This document shows positions 12,701 to 22,346 of a stretch of 64,000 nt of DNA, one piece after another. Source of the DNA: Ceratopteris richardii. Its lineage: Eukaryota > Streptophyta > Polypodiopsida > Polypodiales > Pteridaceae. The stretch is taken from assembly GCA_020310875.1 (NCBI GenBank), contig CM035416.1, positions 10,001 to 74,000 on the forward strand, read 5' to 3'. Every line of letters starts with the position of its first letter. The stretch's first letter is position 1. The position numbers and the translations under genes were made by a program. Under the pieces are notes generated by a model. It did no database searches. It worked only from the letters and a program-made list of their open reading frames with translations, and had not been told where the DNA came from.

Positions 12701-14033
12701 CCCTTCCCGAACCTCTTCCCGAACCCTTGCCCTTAACCTTTCCCCTTCTCACTCCTCCCTTAGTCTTTCCCTCTTTTGTCCTCCCCTTAGTCTTCCCCCC
12801 TCTCCCCCTAACTACACTCTTAGTTCCCCCACCCTTTCCCTTAGCCTCTCCCCCTCTCTCCCACCCCTCAGTCTTCCCCTCTCTTTTTCTCCCCTTAGTC
12901 TTCCCCCCTCTTCCCCTACCCACACTCTTTGTCTCCCCCCCTCCCCCCCTACCCATACCCTTAGCCTCTCCCCCTCTCTTTCTCCCCTTAGTCTTCCCCC
13001 CTCTTCCCCTACCCACACTCTTAGTCTCCCCCCCTCCCCCCCTACCCATACCCTTAGCCTCTCCCCCTCTCTTCCACCCCTCAGTCTCCCCCCCCCTCCC
13101 CCAACCCGAACCCCTAGTTCTGCCTCCTCTAACCTCCTCCCTTCTTCCTCTTCCTTCCCCTTCTCTCTTAGTCCTTACTTCCCCCCCTCCTTTCCCCCCT
13201 CCTCCCCTTTTTCCTCTTCCCCTCCCCCGATCCTTAGTTTCCCTTCCCCTCCCCCGAACCTTAGTCTCTCTTCCCCTCCCCCGAATCTTAGTTTCTCTTC
13301 CCCTCTCCCGACCTCTACCTACTCCTCCCCTCCCCACGTCCTCTGCTCTTCCCCTCTCCCGACCTCTACCTACTCCTCCCCTCCCCACGTCCTCTGCCCT
13401 TCTCCCTTCCCTCTCTCCCTCTCTCTCTCCCATCCCACCCTTAACCACCCTTCCTCTCCCCCTAACCCCAATCATCCTTCAAATCTTACCCCCGCTCCTA
13501 CCCTCACTCCTACCCCCAATCCTACCCTCCCCTCTTCGACTTCGAGCTACACCCTCACTCCTAACCCCAATCCCACCCTCCCTTCTTCGACTTCCAGCTA
13601 CACTCTCCCCCCCTTCTCTCCCCCTAACCTTAGTAATTCTTCCTCTTCTCCTATCCTCTCCCCCTCGCCTTCTTATCTCTCTCCCTCCCTCACCCCCTCT
13701 CCCTCTACCTCCCCCTCTTCCTCTAACCCCTCCTCCCCCTACTCCACTCGCCTCCCCTCCGACCCAACCTCTCTTTGTTACCCCACCTCTTCCTCCCACT
13801 CCTATCTCCTCGACCACCCCTCCACCCCTTCTACCCCTCCTACCCCCCCTTCGATCTTACCCTCCTCCCCCTACTCCACTTGCCTCCCCTCCGACCCAAC
13901 CTCTCTTTTTTACCCCACCTCTTCCTCCCACTCCTCCCCCTCTTATCTCCTCGACCACCCCTCCACCCTTTCACCACCCTCTTCCCACAACCCTACCTCA
14001 CCTCCCCATCTCTTCTTCTACTTCCCACCCTAA
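6788..14033 (+). pseudogene. PLE reverse transcriptase ORF, unit 1 (two 1-nt frameshifts)
   Basis: This is the same ORF as the intact one at 14,656-21,903, but with two single-base losses in homopolymers. The C-run at 9,242-9,246 has five C instead of six, and the A-run near 10,418-10,424 has seven A instead of eight. Reading therefore breaks into three pieces: ATG 6,788 to about 9,245, a middle piece to about 10,420, and the rest, with the RT core, to TAA 14,031-14,033. RT catalytic motifs (FDISSLYPS, FIDD) are intact in the last piece. The breaks may be real mutations, or consensus errors in homopolymers of the assembly. Confidence 0.85.
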
Positions 14034-14039
14034 TAGAAC

Positions 14040-14255
<216 letters not shown>

Positions 14256-14353
14256 CACACAATCTCTCTCCACGATTTTTTCACACTCTCTCTCTCTCCA
14301 CGATTTTTCATTTCTTCACTTTTTCTATTTCACTCCACGACATCCTACCCATA

Positions 14354-14381
14354 TCAGGCGCCCACCATTTTTTGCGCCTGA
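14354..14381 (+). other. 8-bp perfect stem-loop, second copy
   Basis: Same TCAGGCGC / GCGCCTGA inverted repeat with a 12-nt loop, 7,868 bp from the first copy. Confidence 0.75.
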
Positions 14382-14492
14382 CACTCACTCCACCTCCCTC
14401 TCCATTTTCGGCCCTCCATTTACTCATCCTCCCCCTCTCTTTTGGCGCACGACACAGCTACTTATATGTGAGCAAACCCATTGTATTTCCCC

Positions 14493-14531
14493 TCCGTCTG
14501 ATGAGCCTCTTTTGGCGAAACTAGTTACGGG
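14493..14531 (+). ncRNA. Hammerhead-ribozyme-like motif, copy 2
   Basis: Identical to copy 1. CTGATGA lies at 14,498-14,504, stem II GCC/GGC and GAAA at 14,517-14,520, and predicted cleavage falls between 14,526 and 14,527. It sits 125 nt upstream of the ATG of the intact PLE ORF, so cleavage would create the 5' end of that unit's RNA, starting ACGGG. Confidence 0.85.
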
Positions 14532-14655
14532 ATTTTTTCAGTAATACATTGTGTTTTTGGCTTCATTTGTTGTGTCGTCGCTCAGTCCGTCTACTCCTGC
14601 TTGGCTCTGCTTTTTTCAGTTGTTAGTGTTGAACCCTAAACAAAGTTTTTGCAGC

Positions 14656-17600
14656 ATGGAGTCGACAGACAAATCCTCTCCCTCTCCTTCGACTGTCGTC
14701 GCTAGATCTTCTCCCTCTTCTACGTCCTCTTCGGCAATATCAAAATCTTTGTCATCTGCAGCAGCTCCACCCTTTTCTTCTATCGTGGCTGCTCCATCCT
14801 CGTCATCAACTTCTTGGGCTGCGCAAGTCCACACTCTGGCGCACTCTGCGCAAATCCATGAGTTGACGCACTCTCCTCCCTCCTCACCGTCGTCTCCTAC
14901 AGGCGGCAATTCTAATTCGCAATACCTCCTCCTGGGCAGCCCTGCCACTCGAAGATCTCCTCGGCTTCTGGCAATCGCAGCTGCTAAATCCAAATCCAGC
15001 AGCTCTACTCGTTCTTCCTCAGGGCCAATCCGCTCCTTAACTCACTCCTTTTCCTCGGATCAATCACCAGGCCCCAAGTCTCTTGCGCCTACGATCAAAA
15101 AGAGGGCCTCCTCGACTCCATCCTCTGATCAAACACCAGGTCCCAAGCCTTTGGCTTCTACAACCAACCTTCGAGTCCCCTCGACACCAATCTCGATCGG
15201 GTTCTCGACCAGCCTACAGGCCTCTTCCGCACCAAGCTCAATCGGTAACTCTCCGATTGTCGCTTACACCTGTGAAGCTCCCTCTGTCGACATTTCATGT
15301 GACAACCTTCGGTCCAGCGTTTGGGAACTGCTCTCCCTCTCCCCGGACTCTCTCCAGCTCCATCAACCTATGCCTTTGCGCTCCTACATCGAGCAGCTCT
15401 CCTCCATCCCGGGATTTCCTTACTCCTCGGAAGATATCTCCATCGCTCTCTCCCCGTTGCTGGTTTCGCCTAAGGAAGTCGCTCCTTCCTCGGTATCATC
15501 AAACCTTTCTCAAGCTCCCTCAACTTCAGTCACTTCAGTCGCTTCTGCCCCACCTCAGTCGACTCTCCCACTCGTGGCCTCTCCTTCGACCTCTCCCTCT
15601 TCGACTTGCGTTGCCTCTCCCTCAACCTCTACTCCTCCAACTCTCGCTACTTCTCCACCGACTACCATCCCTTCGACTCACCCTTCCACCGCCTCTCCAT
15701 CAAAGTTTACTTCTTCTACTACTCCAGCGTCCTCAGCATGGACTCACCCTTCCACCCCTCAGGTCGGACACCCTCCCCCCACTTCAACTCCAGCTTCAGC
15801 CTCCTCGCCCCCAGCTTCTACTTCCTCGCCCTCAGCTTCAGTCTCCTCACCACCAGATTCGCCTTTGGACTCCAACCAAAGCTCCCCTCGCTCCTCGGAA
15901 TTCTCCTTCCATCAACAAACCCCACCTTCGACATCAAAAGACCTTACCCTCCTCGGTCTAAACCCCCTCTTTCAGTCTATTCCTGACCCTCCACTTGCCC
16001 CCCCCCCCTCTGGGCATCCTTCCGCTTGGCATTGGTTCCCCTGGTGGAACCCCTTTTGGTCAAGCTATCCTCCTCCTCCACATCATCCGAATCCACCTAT
16101 TCCGACAGGTCCCTTGTCTTCTACACCATCGACAAGTCCTTCGACTTCTACTTCATCAACTTCTACACCACCGACTTCTATTCTTTCTTCGTTCCCTCTC
16201 GGGATTGGACTCCCCTCGACATCGACTACATCATCACTTCCCCTCGGGATTGGACTCCCCTCGATATCGACTACATCATCACTTCCCCTCGGGCTTGGAT
16301 ATCCCTTGGCAACGACTACACCTTGGACTTCGACTTCTTTATCATGGGCCGGGCAAACCCTTCCTGCCCCCTCTATTTTTCCCCTTCGGGCTGGGCATCC
16401 CTCTTCTGCCTCTCTCTTTGTATCTTCCCCTTGGGCTGGGCACTCCCTTTCTGCCCCTGTTGTATTCTCCCCTAGGGCCGGGCATCCCCTTTCTGCCCCC
16501 ATTGTATCTCCTTTATGGGCTGGGCATCCCCCTTCTGCCCCCTTTGTATCCCCTTCATGGGCTGGGCATCCCCCTTCCGCCCCCCTTGTATCCTCCGAAG
16601 CTCACAGCACCACCTCCACTCCACCCTTTGTATCCCCTTCATGGGCTGGGCATCCCCCTTCCGCCCCCCTTGTATCCTCCGAAGCTCAGAGCACCACCTC
16701 CACTCCACCTATTGCTCACAATCACCCTATCACTCCCACTCGGGATCTTCCTTCTCCCACCGTCCCTAACCCTGCACCATCTCCCCCTCTCAACACTTTT
16801 TCATCTTTTCTTTCCATCCCCTCTCTTTCCCCTTCTCCTTCTTCTTCTTCTTCTTTTTCTTTTTCCTCTTTTTCTTCTTCTTCTTCTTCTTCTTCTTTCC
16901 CCTCTTCTTCCTCGCTCTCTCCTTCCTCTCTTTCCTCCCCTTCTACCCTTACTCCCTTTTCTTCTTCTTCCTCCTCTTCTTCTTCCCCCTCTACTTTTTC
17001 CTCCTCCCCTCTGTCCCTTACTTCTCTCCCACTCTCGACCCCTCCTTCCCTCTCCCCCTCCTCCCCCTCAACCTCCGATCCTTCTTCCCTTTCCTCTTCC
17101 CTTCCACTACCCCCCTTACCGTCTCCCCTCTCCCCTCCCGATTTCTCCTCCCTTGCTTCCCTCCTTGACTCTTTTCTCTCCAATCCCTCACCCGACCTCT
17201 CCCTTCCTCCCCCTCCTTCTTGGAACGACAAGCACCTCACCCCTCCTACAGAAATTCTCACCATCATCAAAGCTTCTAAAGAAGAATTCATTAAAATCTT
17301 TTCTAGGTACCACCGTGCTCTCGAAGTCAAAGACAAAATCGCTCTTCTTCTTGATCAAAATCTTATACCCAATAGCCTTCGGATTAAACCTCCCAAGCTT
17401 GTCATCAACGACTTCGAAGCCCAAAAGTCCCTTGATCTTGCCCTTTCTTCTCTCACAGATCACTACAAGATAGAATGCACCAAAGCACTCCTGGATGCTC
17501 AAAGTTCTCTCGCCCAAAACACCCTTCTCCTCCTTTCTAAATTTCATCTCACTTTTGAGGAGAGAATCTCTGATCTTCTCCAAATTTTGCGTCCCATAAA

Positions 17601-20600
17601 ACTCTTTCTTCTTCCTGATTCTTGGTGGGACCAACAAATCCTCTCCTGGAAAATCCAAGCTCTTGATTCTTTTCGTTGGGAAATTAATAATTTCCTTGTA
17701 TCCTTTCACCTCGAAAAGGCTTCTAAGAATGCCGCCTTCAAAGCTCGTAATAAAGCACACGAGGATGCTCTCTTAGAAGCTGAGACCCTCCCTAAAGAAA
17801 AAGCTGTCAATACTATTATCTTAGAAGGGCTAAAACACGCTAAAGAAGAACTTCTATCCTTCCTCAAGCCCTTCTCTTCTGACTCTAAACCTTCTTTTCC
17901 TCCGAACTCCCCACTCGATATCTCGCTAGAAGACCTTCCCTCTACCCCCTCTATTCCTCTAGAAAATCCCTCTACCTCCACCCCCAACCCTCTAGAAACT
18001 CCCCCGACCTCCTCTAACCCTCTAGAAACTCCCTCGACCTCCTCCAACCCGCTAGAAATTCCCTCGACCTCCTCTATTCCCTCGACCTCCTCTATTCCTC
18101 CGAAGCCCGCTTCCTCCTCTCCTTTCACTTTAGGTAATCCCTCTCCCACTCCCCAACCCCCCTCTTCCTCCTCCTCCCTCCCACCCCTTCTCCCTAACCC
18201 CTCTACCCCTAGACTCTCCTCCCCTTTTCAAGTCATTCATCCCCCCCGACCCCCCTCCTTTCTTCCTGGGTCCACTTCCTCTTCACAAAAAAAACCCCTC
18301 TTCCCGGAGGATTGGTGGAAAGAATACAAAAACCTTCCCCAATCGTCCTCCACCTCATCATCCCTATCCTCCTCCAAGACCCCTTCCCCCTCCTCCTCCT
18401 CCTCCAAACCCTTCTCCTCCAACCCCTCCTCTAAACCCTTCTTTTCCTCCAGAACTCCTTTGTTCTGGGCCCCCCTTCTCTACCCAAACTTCTACCCCTT
18501 CTTCCTTCTCGGCAAACGCAACCCCAAATCCTTAGAAAACCGCATCCTCAACCTTGCTGTCCACAACCTCTCCTCAGCCAAACTAAGCCTGGGGGAAATC
18601 AAGCTTCTTGGCCTTGGTCTCCCCTTCATTCCTCCTCCTCCCATTCCTTCTACTTCTTCTATCATCAAAGCCTTCACCGATCTTGATCGTTCTGCCAGGA
18701 TTCATTTCTCCTTCTCCTCTAGACCCAAACCCTCCCTCTACCTTCCCAACCCCGCTTTTACCCCTCCCCTCCACCCGCCTATCACCTCCGCTATCTCTTC
18801 CTACTTCCGAAAATTCATCTCCTCCTTTCGACCTATCCCTAAAAAACCTCCCTTTAAGAACTTCTGTAAAGCTCTCAAAAAACTTAAAACCCATCCCTCT
18901 ATCATCATCAAACCTGCAGATAAAAACCTCGGTACTGTCATTTTGGACTCTTCCTGGTACCATCTCGAGTGCCTAAGACACCTCTCTGACCCTCTCACCT
19001 ACCTTCCTGTCTCTAACCCCAATCTTCACTCTCTCTTTGACAGAATAATTTCCCTCTGTTTTCGTTTCATGGACTGTCTCTCCCTCGACGACTTTCGCTT
19101 CCTCTCTACCCCCCCCTCCCATAAACTCCTTCCTTGCCCCTTCTATATCATCCCTAAAATCCACAAAACACCTGTTGTCGGCAGACCAATCTGCTCCTAC
19201 ACAGGCTATGTCCTAGAAAACGCCTCTAAATGGCTTCATCACAAGCTCTTTCCCATCCTCCTCTTACAAAAAAACTACCTCCCTGATTCTCTCTCTCTCA
19301 TCCGTTCTCTCTCCACCACCTCCTTCCCCTCTCATTGCCTTCTCTTCTCCTTCGATATCTCTTCCCTTTATCCTAGCATCCCTATTTCTCGTGGTCTCAT
19401 TGCCCTTCACGCCATGATCTCCCCTCACTTTCCCCATCGAACCTGCTCTCTTATCCTCTCCCTAGCTAATCTCATCCTCAGAAACAACTTTGTCCAGTTC
19501 AACCACAAATTCTGGCTTCAAAGAAAAGGCACAGCAATGGGGAGCAATTTTGCTGTCGTGTTTGCCTGTCTTTTTCTTTGCCACCTCGAATCTGTTAATC
19601 CTGCTTTCTCCTCCCCCTCTCTTCTCTTCTACAAACGTTTCATCGATGATGCTTGTGGGCTTTGGGATGGAAATCCCCCCTCCCTCAAAAATTTCCTCTC
19701 CTCTTACGGCTTCAACCTCCACCACCACATCAAAATAGAAGCTACCATCTCTTCTTCCTCCTTTACCCTCCTAGATGTTACCTTCTTCAAAGGTTCTCGT
19801 TTTCATCACTACGGCATCCTAGACACTAAATGCCACCAAAAGCCTGGCAATGCCTATCTCTACCTCCCCTGGAGCTCCTCCCACCCTCGACACCAGAAAT
19901 TCTCCTTCATTACAGGAGAACTCAAACGATATGTCATTCGGGAAAGCTCCCTCCACGGCTACCTCCACATCCGTTCCCTCTTCTACAATCGCCTCCGCTC
20001 TAGAGGTTACCCTGCCCCCTTCTTACGCTTCTGCTTCTCCAAAATCTCCTACTCCATGAGACCCTCCCTGCTCTTCTCTTCTCCCACCTCTTCTCACAAT
20101 GACCGCAGGACCCCCATAGTCTTAAAGCTCCCTTACTGTCACTCTACCAAAGCTTTAGACTATGGGGTCATACTAAACCCCCCACTTTTCACCCCTCCAA
20201 CCACCTCCCCCTATATCACTAAAAAAGCTCCTGCTAAGGTCATTGTCTGCTGGCTAAACGGGAAGAATCTAAAGTCCCAATTAGTCAGAAGCTCTTTTTC
20301 CTCTTCCACCTTACCCTCCACTTTACCTTTCACCTCCACTCTTAATCCTTCGTCCTCTACTCCCTCCTCCTCCTCTAGTTTCTCTACCTTCCCCCCTATT
20401 CCTTGTCCTCCCCCTTGCCATAGTCTTTCTCCTTCTCCCCCTTCTTCCAATTTTAGTCTTTCTACTTTCCCCCCCTCTTCTTGTCCTCCCCCTCGCCGTA
20501 GTCTTTCTCCTCCTCCCTCCTCTTCCAATCTTAGTCTTTTCTCCTCTCCCCTTAACCTTTCCCCTTCTCCCCCTTCCCGAACCTCTTCCCGAACCCTTGC

Positions 20601-21903
20601 CCTTAACCTTTCCCCTTCTCACTCCTCCCTTAGTCTTTCCCTCTTTTGTCCTCCCCTTAGTCTTCCCCCCTCTCCCCCTAACTACACTCTTAGTTCCCCC
20701 ACCCTTTCCCTTAGCCTCTCCCCCTCTCTCCCACCCCTCAGTCTTCCCCTCTCTTTTTCTCCCCTTAGTCTTCCCCCCTCTTCCCCTACCCACACTCTTT
20801 GTCTCCCCCCCTCCCCCCCTACCCATACCCTTAGCCTCTCCCCCTCTCTTTCTCCCCTTAGTCTTCCCCCCTCTTCCCCTACCCACACTCTTAGTCTCCC
20901 CCCCTCCCCCCCTACCCATACCCTTAGCCTCTCCCCCTCTCTTCCACCCCTCAGTCTCCCCCCCCCTCCCCCAACCCGAACCCCTAGTTCTGCCTCCTCT
21001 AACCTCCTCCCTTCTTCCTCTTCCTTCCCCTTCTCTCTTAGTCCTTACTTCCCCCCCTCCTTTCCCCCCTCCTCCCCTTTTTCCTCTTCCCCTCCCCCGA
21101 TCCTTAGTTTCCCTTCCCCTCCCCCGAACCTTAGTCTCTCTTCCCCTCCCCCGAATCTTAGTTTCTCTTCCCCTCTCCCGACCTCTACCTACTCCTCCCC
21201 TCCCCACGTCCTCTGCTCTTCCCCTCTCCCGACCTCTACCTACTCCTCCCCTCCCCACGTCCTCTGCCCTTCTCCCTTCCCTCTCTCCCTCTCTCTCTCC
21301 CATCCCACCCTTAACCACCCTTCCTCTCCCCCTAACCCCAATCATCCTTCAAATCTTACCCCCGCTCCTACCCTCACTCCTACCCCCAATCCTACCCTCC
21401 CCTCTTCGACTTCGAGCTACACCCTCACTCCTAACCCCAATCCCACCCTCCCTTCTTCGACTTCCAGCTACACTCTCCCCCCCTTCTCTCCCCCTAACCT
21501 TAGTAATTCTTCCTCTTCTCCTATCCTCTCCCCCTCGCCTTCTTATCTCTCTCCCTCCCTCACCCCCTCTCCCTCTACCTCCCCCTCTTCCTCTAACCCC
21601 TCCTCCCCCTACTCCACTCGCCTCCCCTCCGACCCAACCTCTCTTTGTTACCCCACCTCTTCCTCCCACTCCTATCTCCTCGACCACCCCTCCACCCCTT
21701 CTACCCCTCCTACCCCCCCTTCGATCTTACCCTCCTCCCCCTACTCCACTTGCCTCCCCTCCGACCCAACCTCTCTTTTTTACCCCACCTCTTCCTCCCA
21801 CTCCTCCCCCTCTTATCTCCTCGACCACCCCTCCACCCTTTCACCACCCTCTTCCCACAACCCTACCTCACCTCCCCATCTCTTCTTCTACTTCCCACCC
21901 TAA
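14656..21903 (+). CDS. Penelope-like reverse transcriptase polyprotein without endonuclease (2,415 aa)
   Basis: The start is ATG 14,656 (MESTDK), the first in-frame ATG after an in-frame TAA at 14,542. Residues 1-850 are Ser/Pro/Thr-rich with short tandem repeats (SLPLGIGLPS, WAGHPPSAP). About 860-1,070 is charged and probably helical. About 1,100-1,290 is again Ser/Pro-rich. The RT core spans about 1,296-1,885. It includes an N-terminal PLE motif (NLSSAKLSLGEIKLLGLGL) and IIIKPADKNLGTVI (1,416 on). It also includes FSFDISSLYPSIP with catalytic D1567, GTAMGS (1,625 on) and FIDD with D1664/D1665. The region ends in the LVRSSF thumb motif. The 530-residue tail is Ser/Pro/Leu low complexity. A GIY-YIG nuclease, usual after this point in canonical Penelope, is absent. 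That matches the Athena/Coprina-type PLEs that extend chromosome ends. The protein is unusually long for the family. Confidence 0.9.
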   Translation: MESTDKSSPSPSTVVARSSPSSTSSSAISKSLSSAAAPPFSSIVAAPSSSSTSWAAQVHTLAHSAQIHELTHSPPSSPSSPTGGNSNSQYLLLGSPATRRSPRLLAIAAAKSKSSSSTRSSSGPIRSLTHSFSSDQSPGPKSLAPTIKKRASSTPSSDQTPGPKPLASTTNLRVPSTPISIGFSTSLQASSAPSSIGNSPIVAYTCEAPSVDISCDNLRSSVWELLSLSPDSLQLHQPMPLRSYIEQLSSIPGFPYSSEDISIALSPLLVSPKEVAPSSVSSNLSQAPSTSVTSVASAPPQSTLPLVASPSTSPSSTCVASPSTSTPPTLATSPPTTIPSTHPSTASPSKFTSSTTPASSAWTHPSTPQVGHPPPTSTPASASSPPASTSSPSASVSSPPDSPLDSNQSSPRSSEFSFHQQTPPSTSKDLTLLGLNPLFQSIPDPPLAPPPSGHPSAWHWFPWWNPFWSSYPPPPHHPNPPIPTGPLSSTPSTSPSTSTSSTSTPPTSILSSFPLGIGLPSTSTTSSLPLGIGLPSISTTSSLPLGLGYPLATTTPWTSTSLSWAGQTLPAPSIFPLRAGHPSSASLFVSSPWAGHSLSAPVVFSPRAGHPLSAPIVSPLWAGHPPSAPFVSPSWAGHPPSAPLVSSEAHSTTSTPPFVSPSWAGHPPSAPLVSSEAQSTTSTPPIAHNHPITPTRDLPSPTVPNPAPSPPLNTFSSFLSIPSLSPSPSSSSSFSFSSFSSSSSSSSFPSSSSLSPSSLSSPSTLTPFSSSSSSSSSPSTFSSSPLSLTSLPLSTPPSLSPSSPSTSDPSSLSSSLPLPPLPSPLSPPDFSSLASLLDSFLSNPSPDLSLPPPPSWNDKHLTPPTEILTIIKASKEEFIKIFSRYHRALEVKDKIALLLDQNLIPNSLRIKPPKLVINDFEAQKSLDLALSSLTDHYKIECTKALLDAQSSLAQNTLLLLSKFHLTFEERISDLLQILRPIKLFLLPDSWWDQQILSWKIQALDSFRWEINNFLVSFHLEKASKNAAFKARNKAHEDALLEAETLPKEKAVNTIILEGLKHAKEELLSFLKPFSSDSKPSFPPNSPLDISLEDLPSTPSIPLENPSTSTPNPLETPPTSSNPLETPSTSSNPLEIPSTSSIPSTSSIPPKPASSSPFTLGNPSPTPQPPSSSSSLPPLLPNPSTPRLSSPFQVIHPPRPPSFLPGSTSSSQKKPLFPEDWWKEYKNLPQSSSTSSSLSSSKTPSPSSSSSKPFSSNPSSKPFFSSRTPLFWAPLLYPNFYPFFLLGKRNPKSLENRILNLAVHNLSSAKLSLGEIKLLGLGLPFIPPPPIPSTSSIIKAFTDLDRSARIHFSFSSRPKPSLYLPNPAFTPPLHPPITSAISSYFRKFISSFRPIPKKPPFKNFCKALKKLKTHPSIIIKPADKNLGTVILDSSWYHLECLRHLSDPLTYLPVSNPNLHSLFDRIISLCFRFMDCLSLDDFRFLSTPPSHKLLPCPFYIIPKIHKTPVVGRPICSYTGYVLENASKWLHHKLFPILLLQKNYLPDSLSLIRSLSTTSFPSHCLLFSFDISSLYPSIPISRGLIALHAMISPHFPHRTCSLILSLANLILRNNFVQFNHKFWLQRKGTAMGSNFAVVFACLFLCHLESVNPAFSSPSLLFYKRFIDDACGLWDGNPPSLKNFLSSYGFNLHHHIKIEATISSSSFTLLDVTFFKGSRFHHYGILDTKCHQKPGNAYLYLPWSSSHPRHQKFSFITGELKRYVIRESSLHGYLHIRSLFYNRLRSRGYPAPFLRFCFSKISYSMRPSLLFSSPTSSHNDRRTPIVLKLPYCHSTKALDYGVILNPPLFTPPTTSPYITKKAPAKVIVCWLNGKNLKSQLVRSSFSSSTLPSTLPFTSTLNPSSSTPSSSSSFSTFPPIPCPPPCHSLSPSPPSSNFSLSTFPPSSCPPPRRSLSPPPSSSNLSLFSSPLNLSPSPPSRTSSRTLALNLSPSHSSLSLSLFCPPLSLPPSPPNYTLSSPTLSLSLSPSLPPLSLPLSFSPLSLPPSSPTHTLCLPPSPPTHTLSLSPSLSPLSLPPSSPTHTLSLPPSPPTHTLSLSPSLPPLSLPPPPPTRTPSSASSNLLPSSSSFPFSLSPYFPPSFPPSSPFSSSPPPILSFPSPPPNLSLSSPPPNLSFSSPLPTSTYSSPPHVLCSSPLPTSTYSSPPHVLCPSPFPLSLSLSHPTLNHPSSPPNPNHPSNLTPAPTLTPTPNPTLPSSTSSYTLTPNPNPTLPSSTSSYTLPPFSPPNLSNSSSSPILSPSPSYLSPSLTPSPSTSPSSSNPSSPYSTRLPSDPTSLCYPTSSSHSYLLDHPSTPSTPPTPPSILPSSPYSTCLPSDPTSLFYPTSSSHSSPSYLLDHPSTLSPPSSHNPTSPPHLFFYFPP

Positions 21904-21909
21904 TAGAAC

Positions 21910-22070
<161 letters not shown>

Positions 22071-22168
22071 CACACAATCTCTCTCCACGATTTTTTCACA
22101 CTCTCTCTCTCTCCACGATTTTTCATTTCTTCACTTTTTCTATTTCACTCCACGACATCCTACCCATA

Positions 22169-22196
22169 TCAGGCGCCCACCATTTTTTGCGCCTGA
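22169..22196 (+). other. 8-bp perfect stem-loop, third copy
   Basis: Same inverted repeat TCAGGCGC / GCGCCTGA as in the other two units. Confidence 0.75.
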
Positions 22197-22307
22197 CACT
22201 CACTCCACCTCCCTCTCCATTTTCGGCCCTCCATTTACTCATCCTCCCCCTCTCTTTTGGCGCACGACACAGCTACTTATATGTGAGCAAACCCATTGTA
22301 TTTCCCC

Positions 22308-22346
22308 TCCGTCTGATGAGCCTCTTTTGGCGAAACTAGTTACGGG
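22308..22346 (+). ncRNA. Hammerhead-ribozyme-like motif, copy 3
   Basis: Identical core (CTGATGA at 22,313-22,319, GAAA at 22,332-22,335), with predicted cleavage between 22,341 and 22,342. All three copies are unchanged while neighbouring simple-sequence tracts vary in length. Confidence 0.85.

Noticed and set aside
17188..17760. 190-codon minus-strand frame opposite the PLE helical region
   Set aside because: Antisense to a supported coding region, with no recognisable domain.
20250..21903. GIY-YIG endonuclease in the PLE C-terminus
   Set aside because: I looked for the GIY-YIG pattern and zinc-finger linker after the RT. Only Ser/Pro/Leu low-complexity sequence follows LVRSSF.
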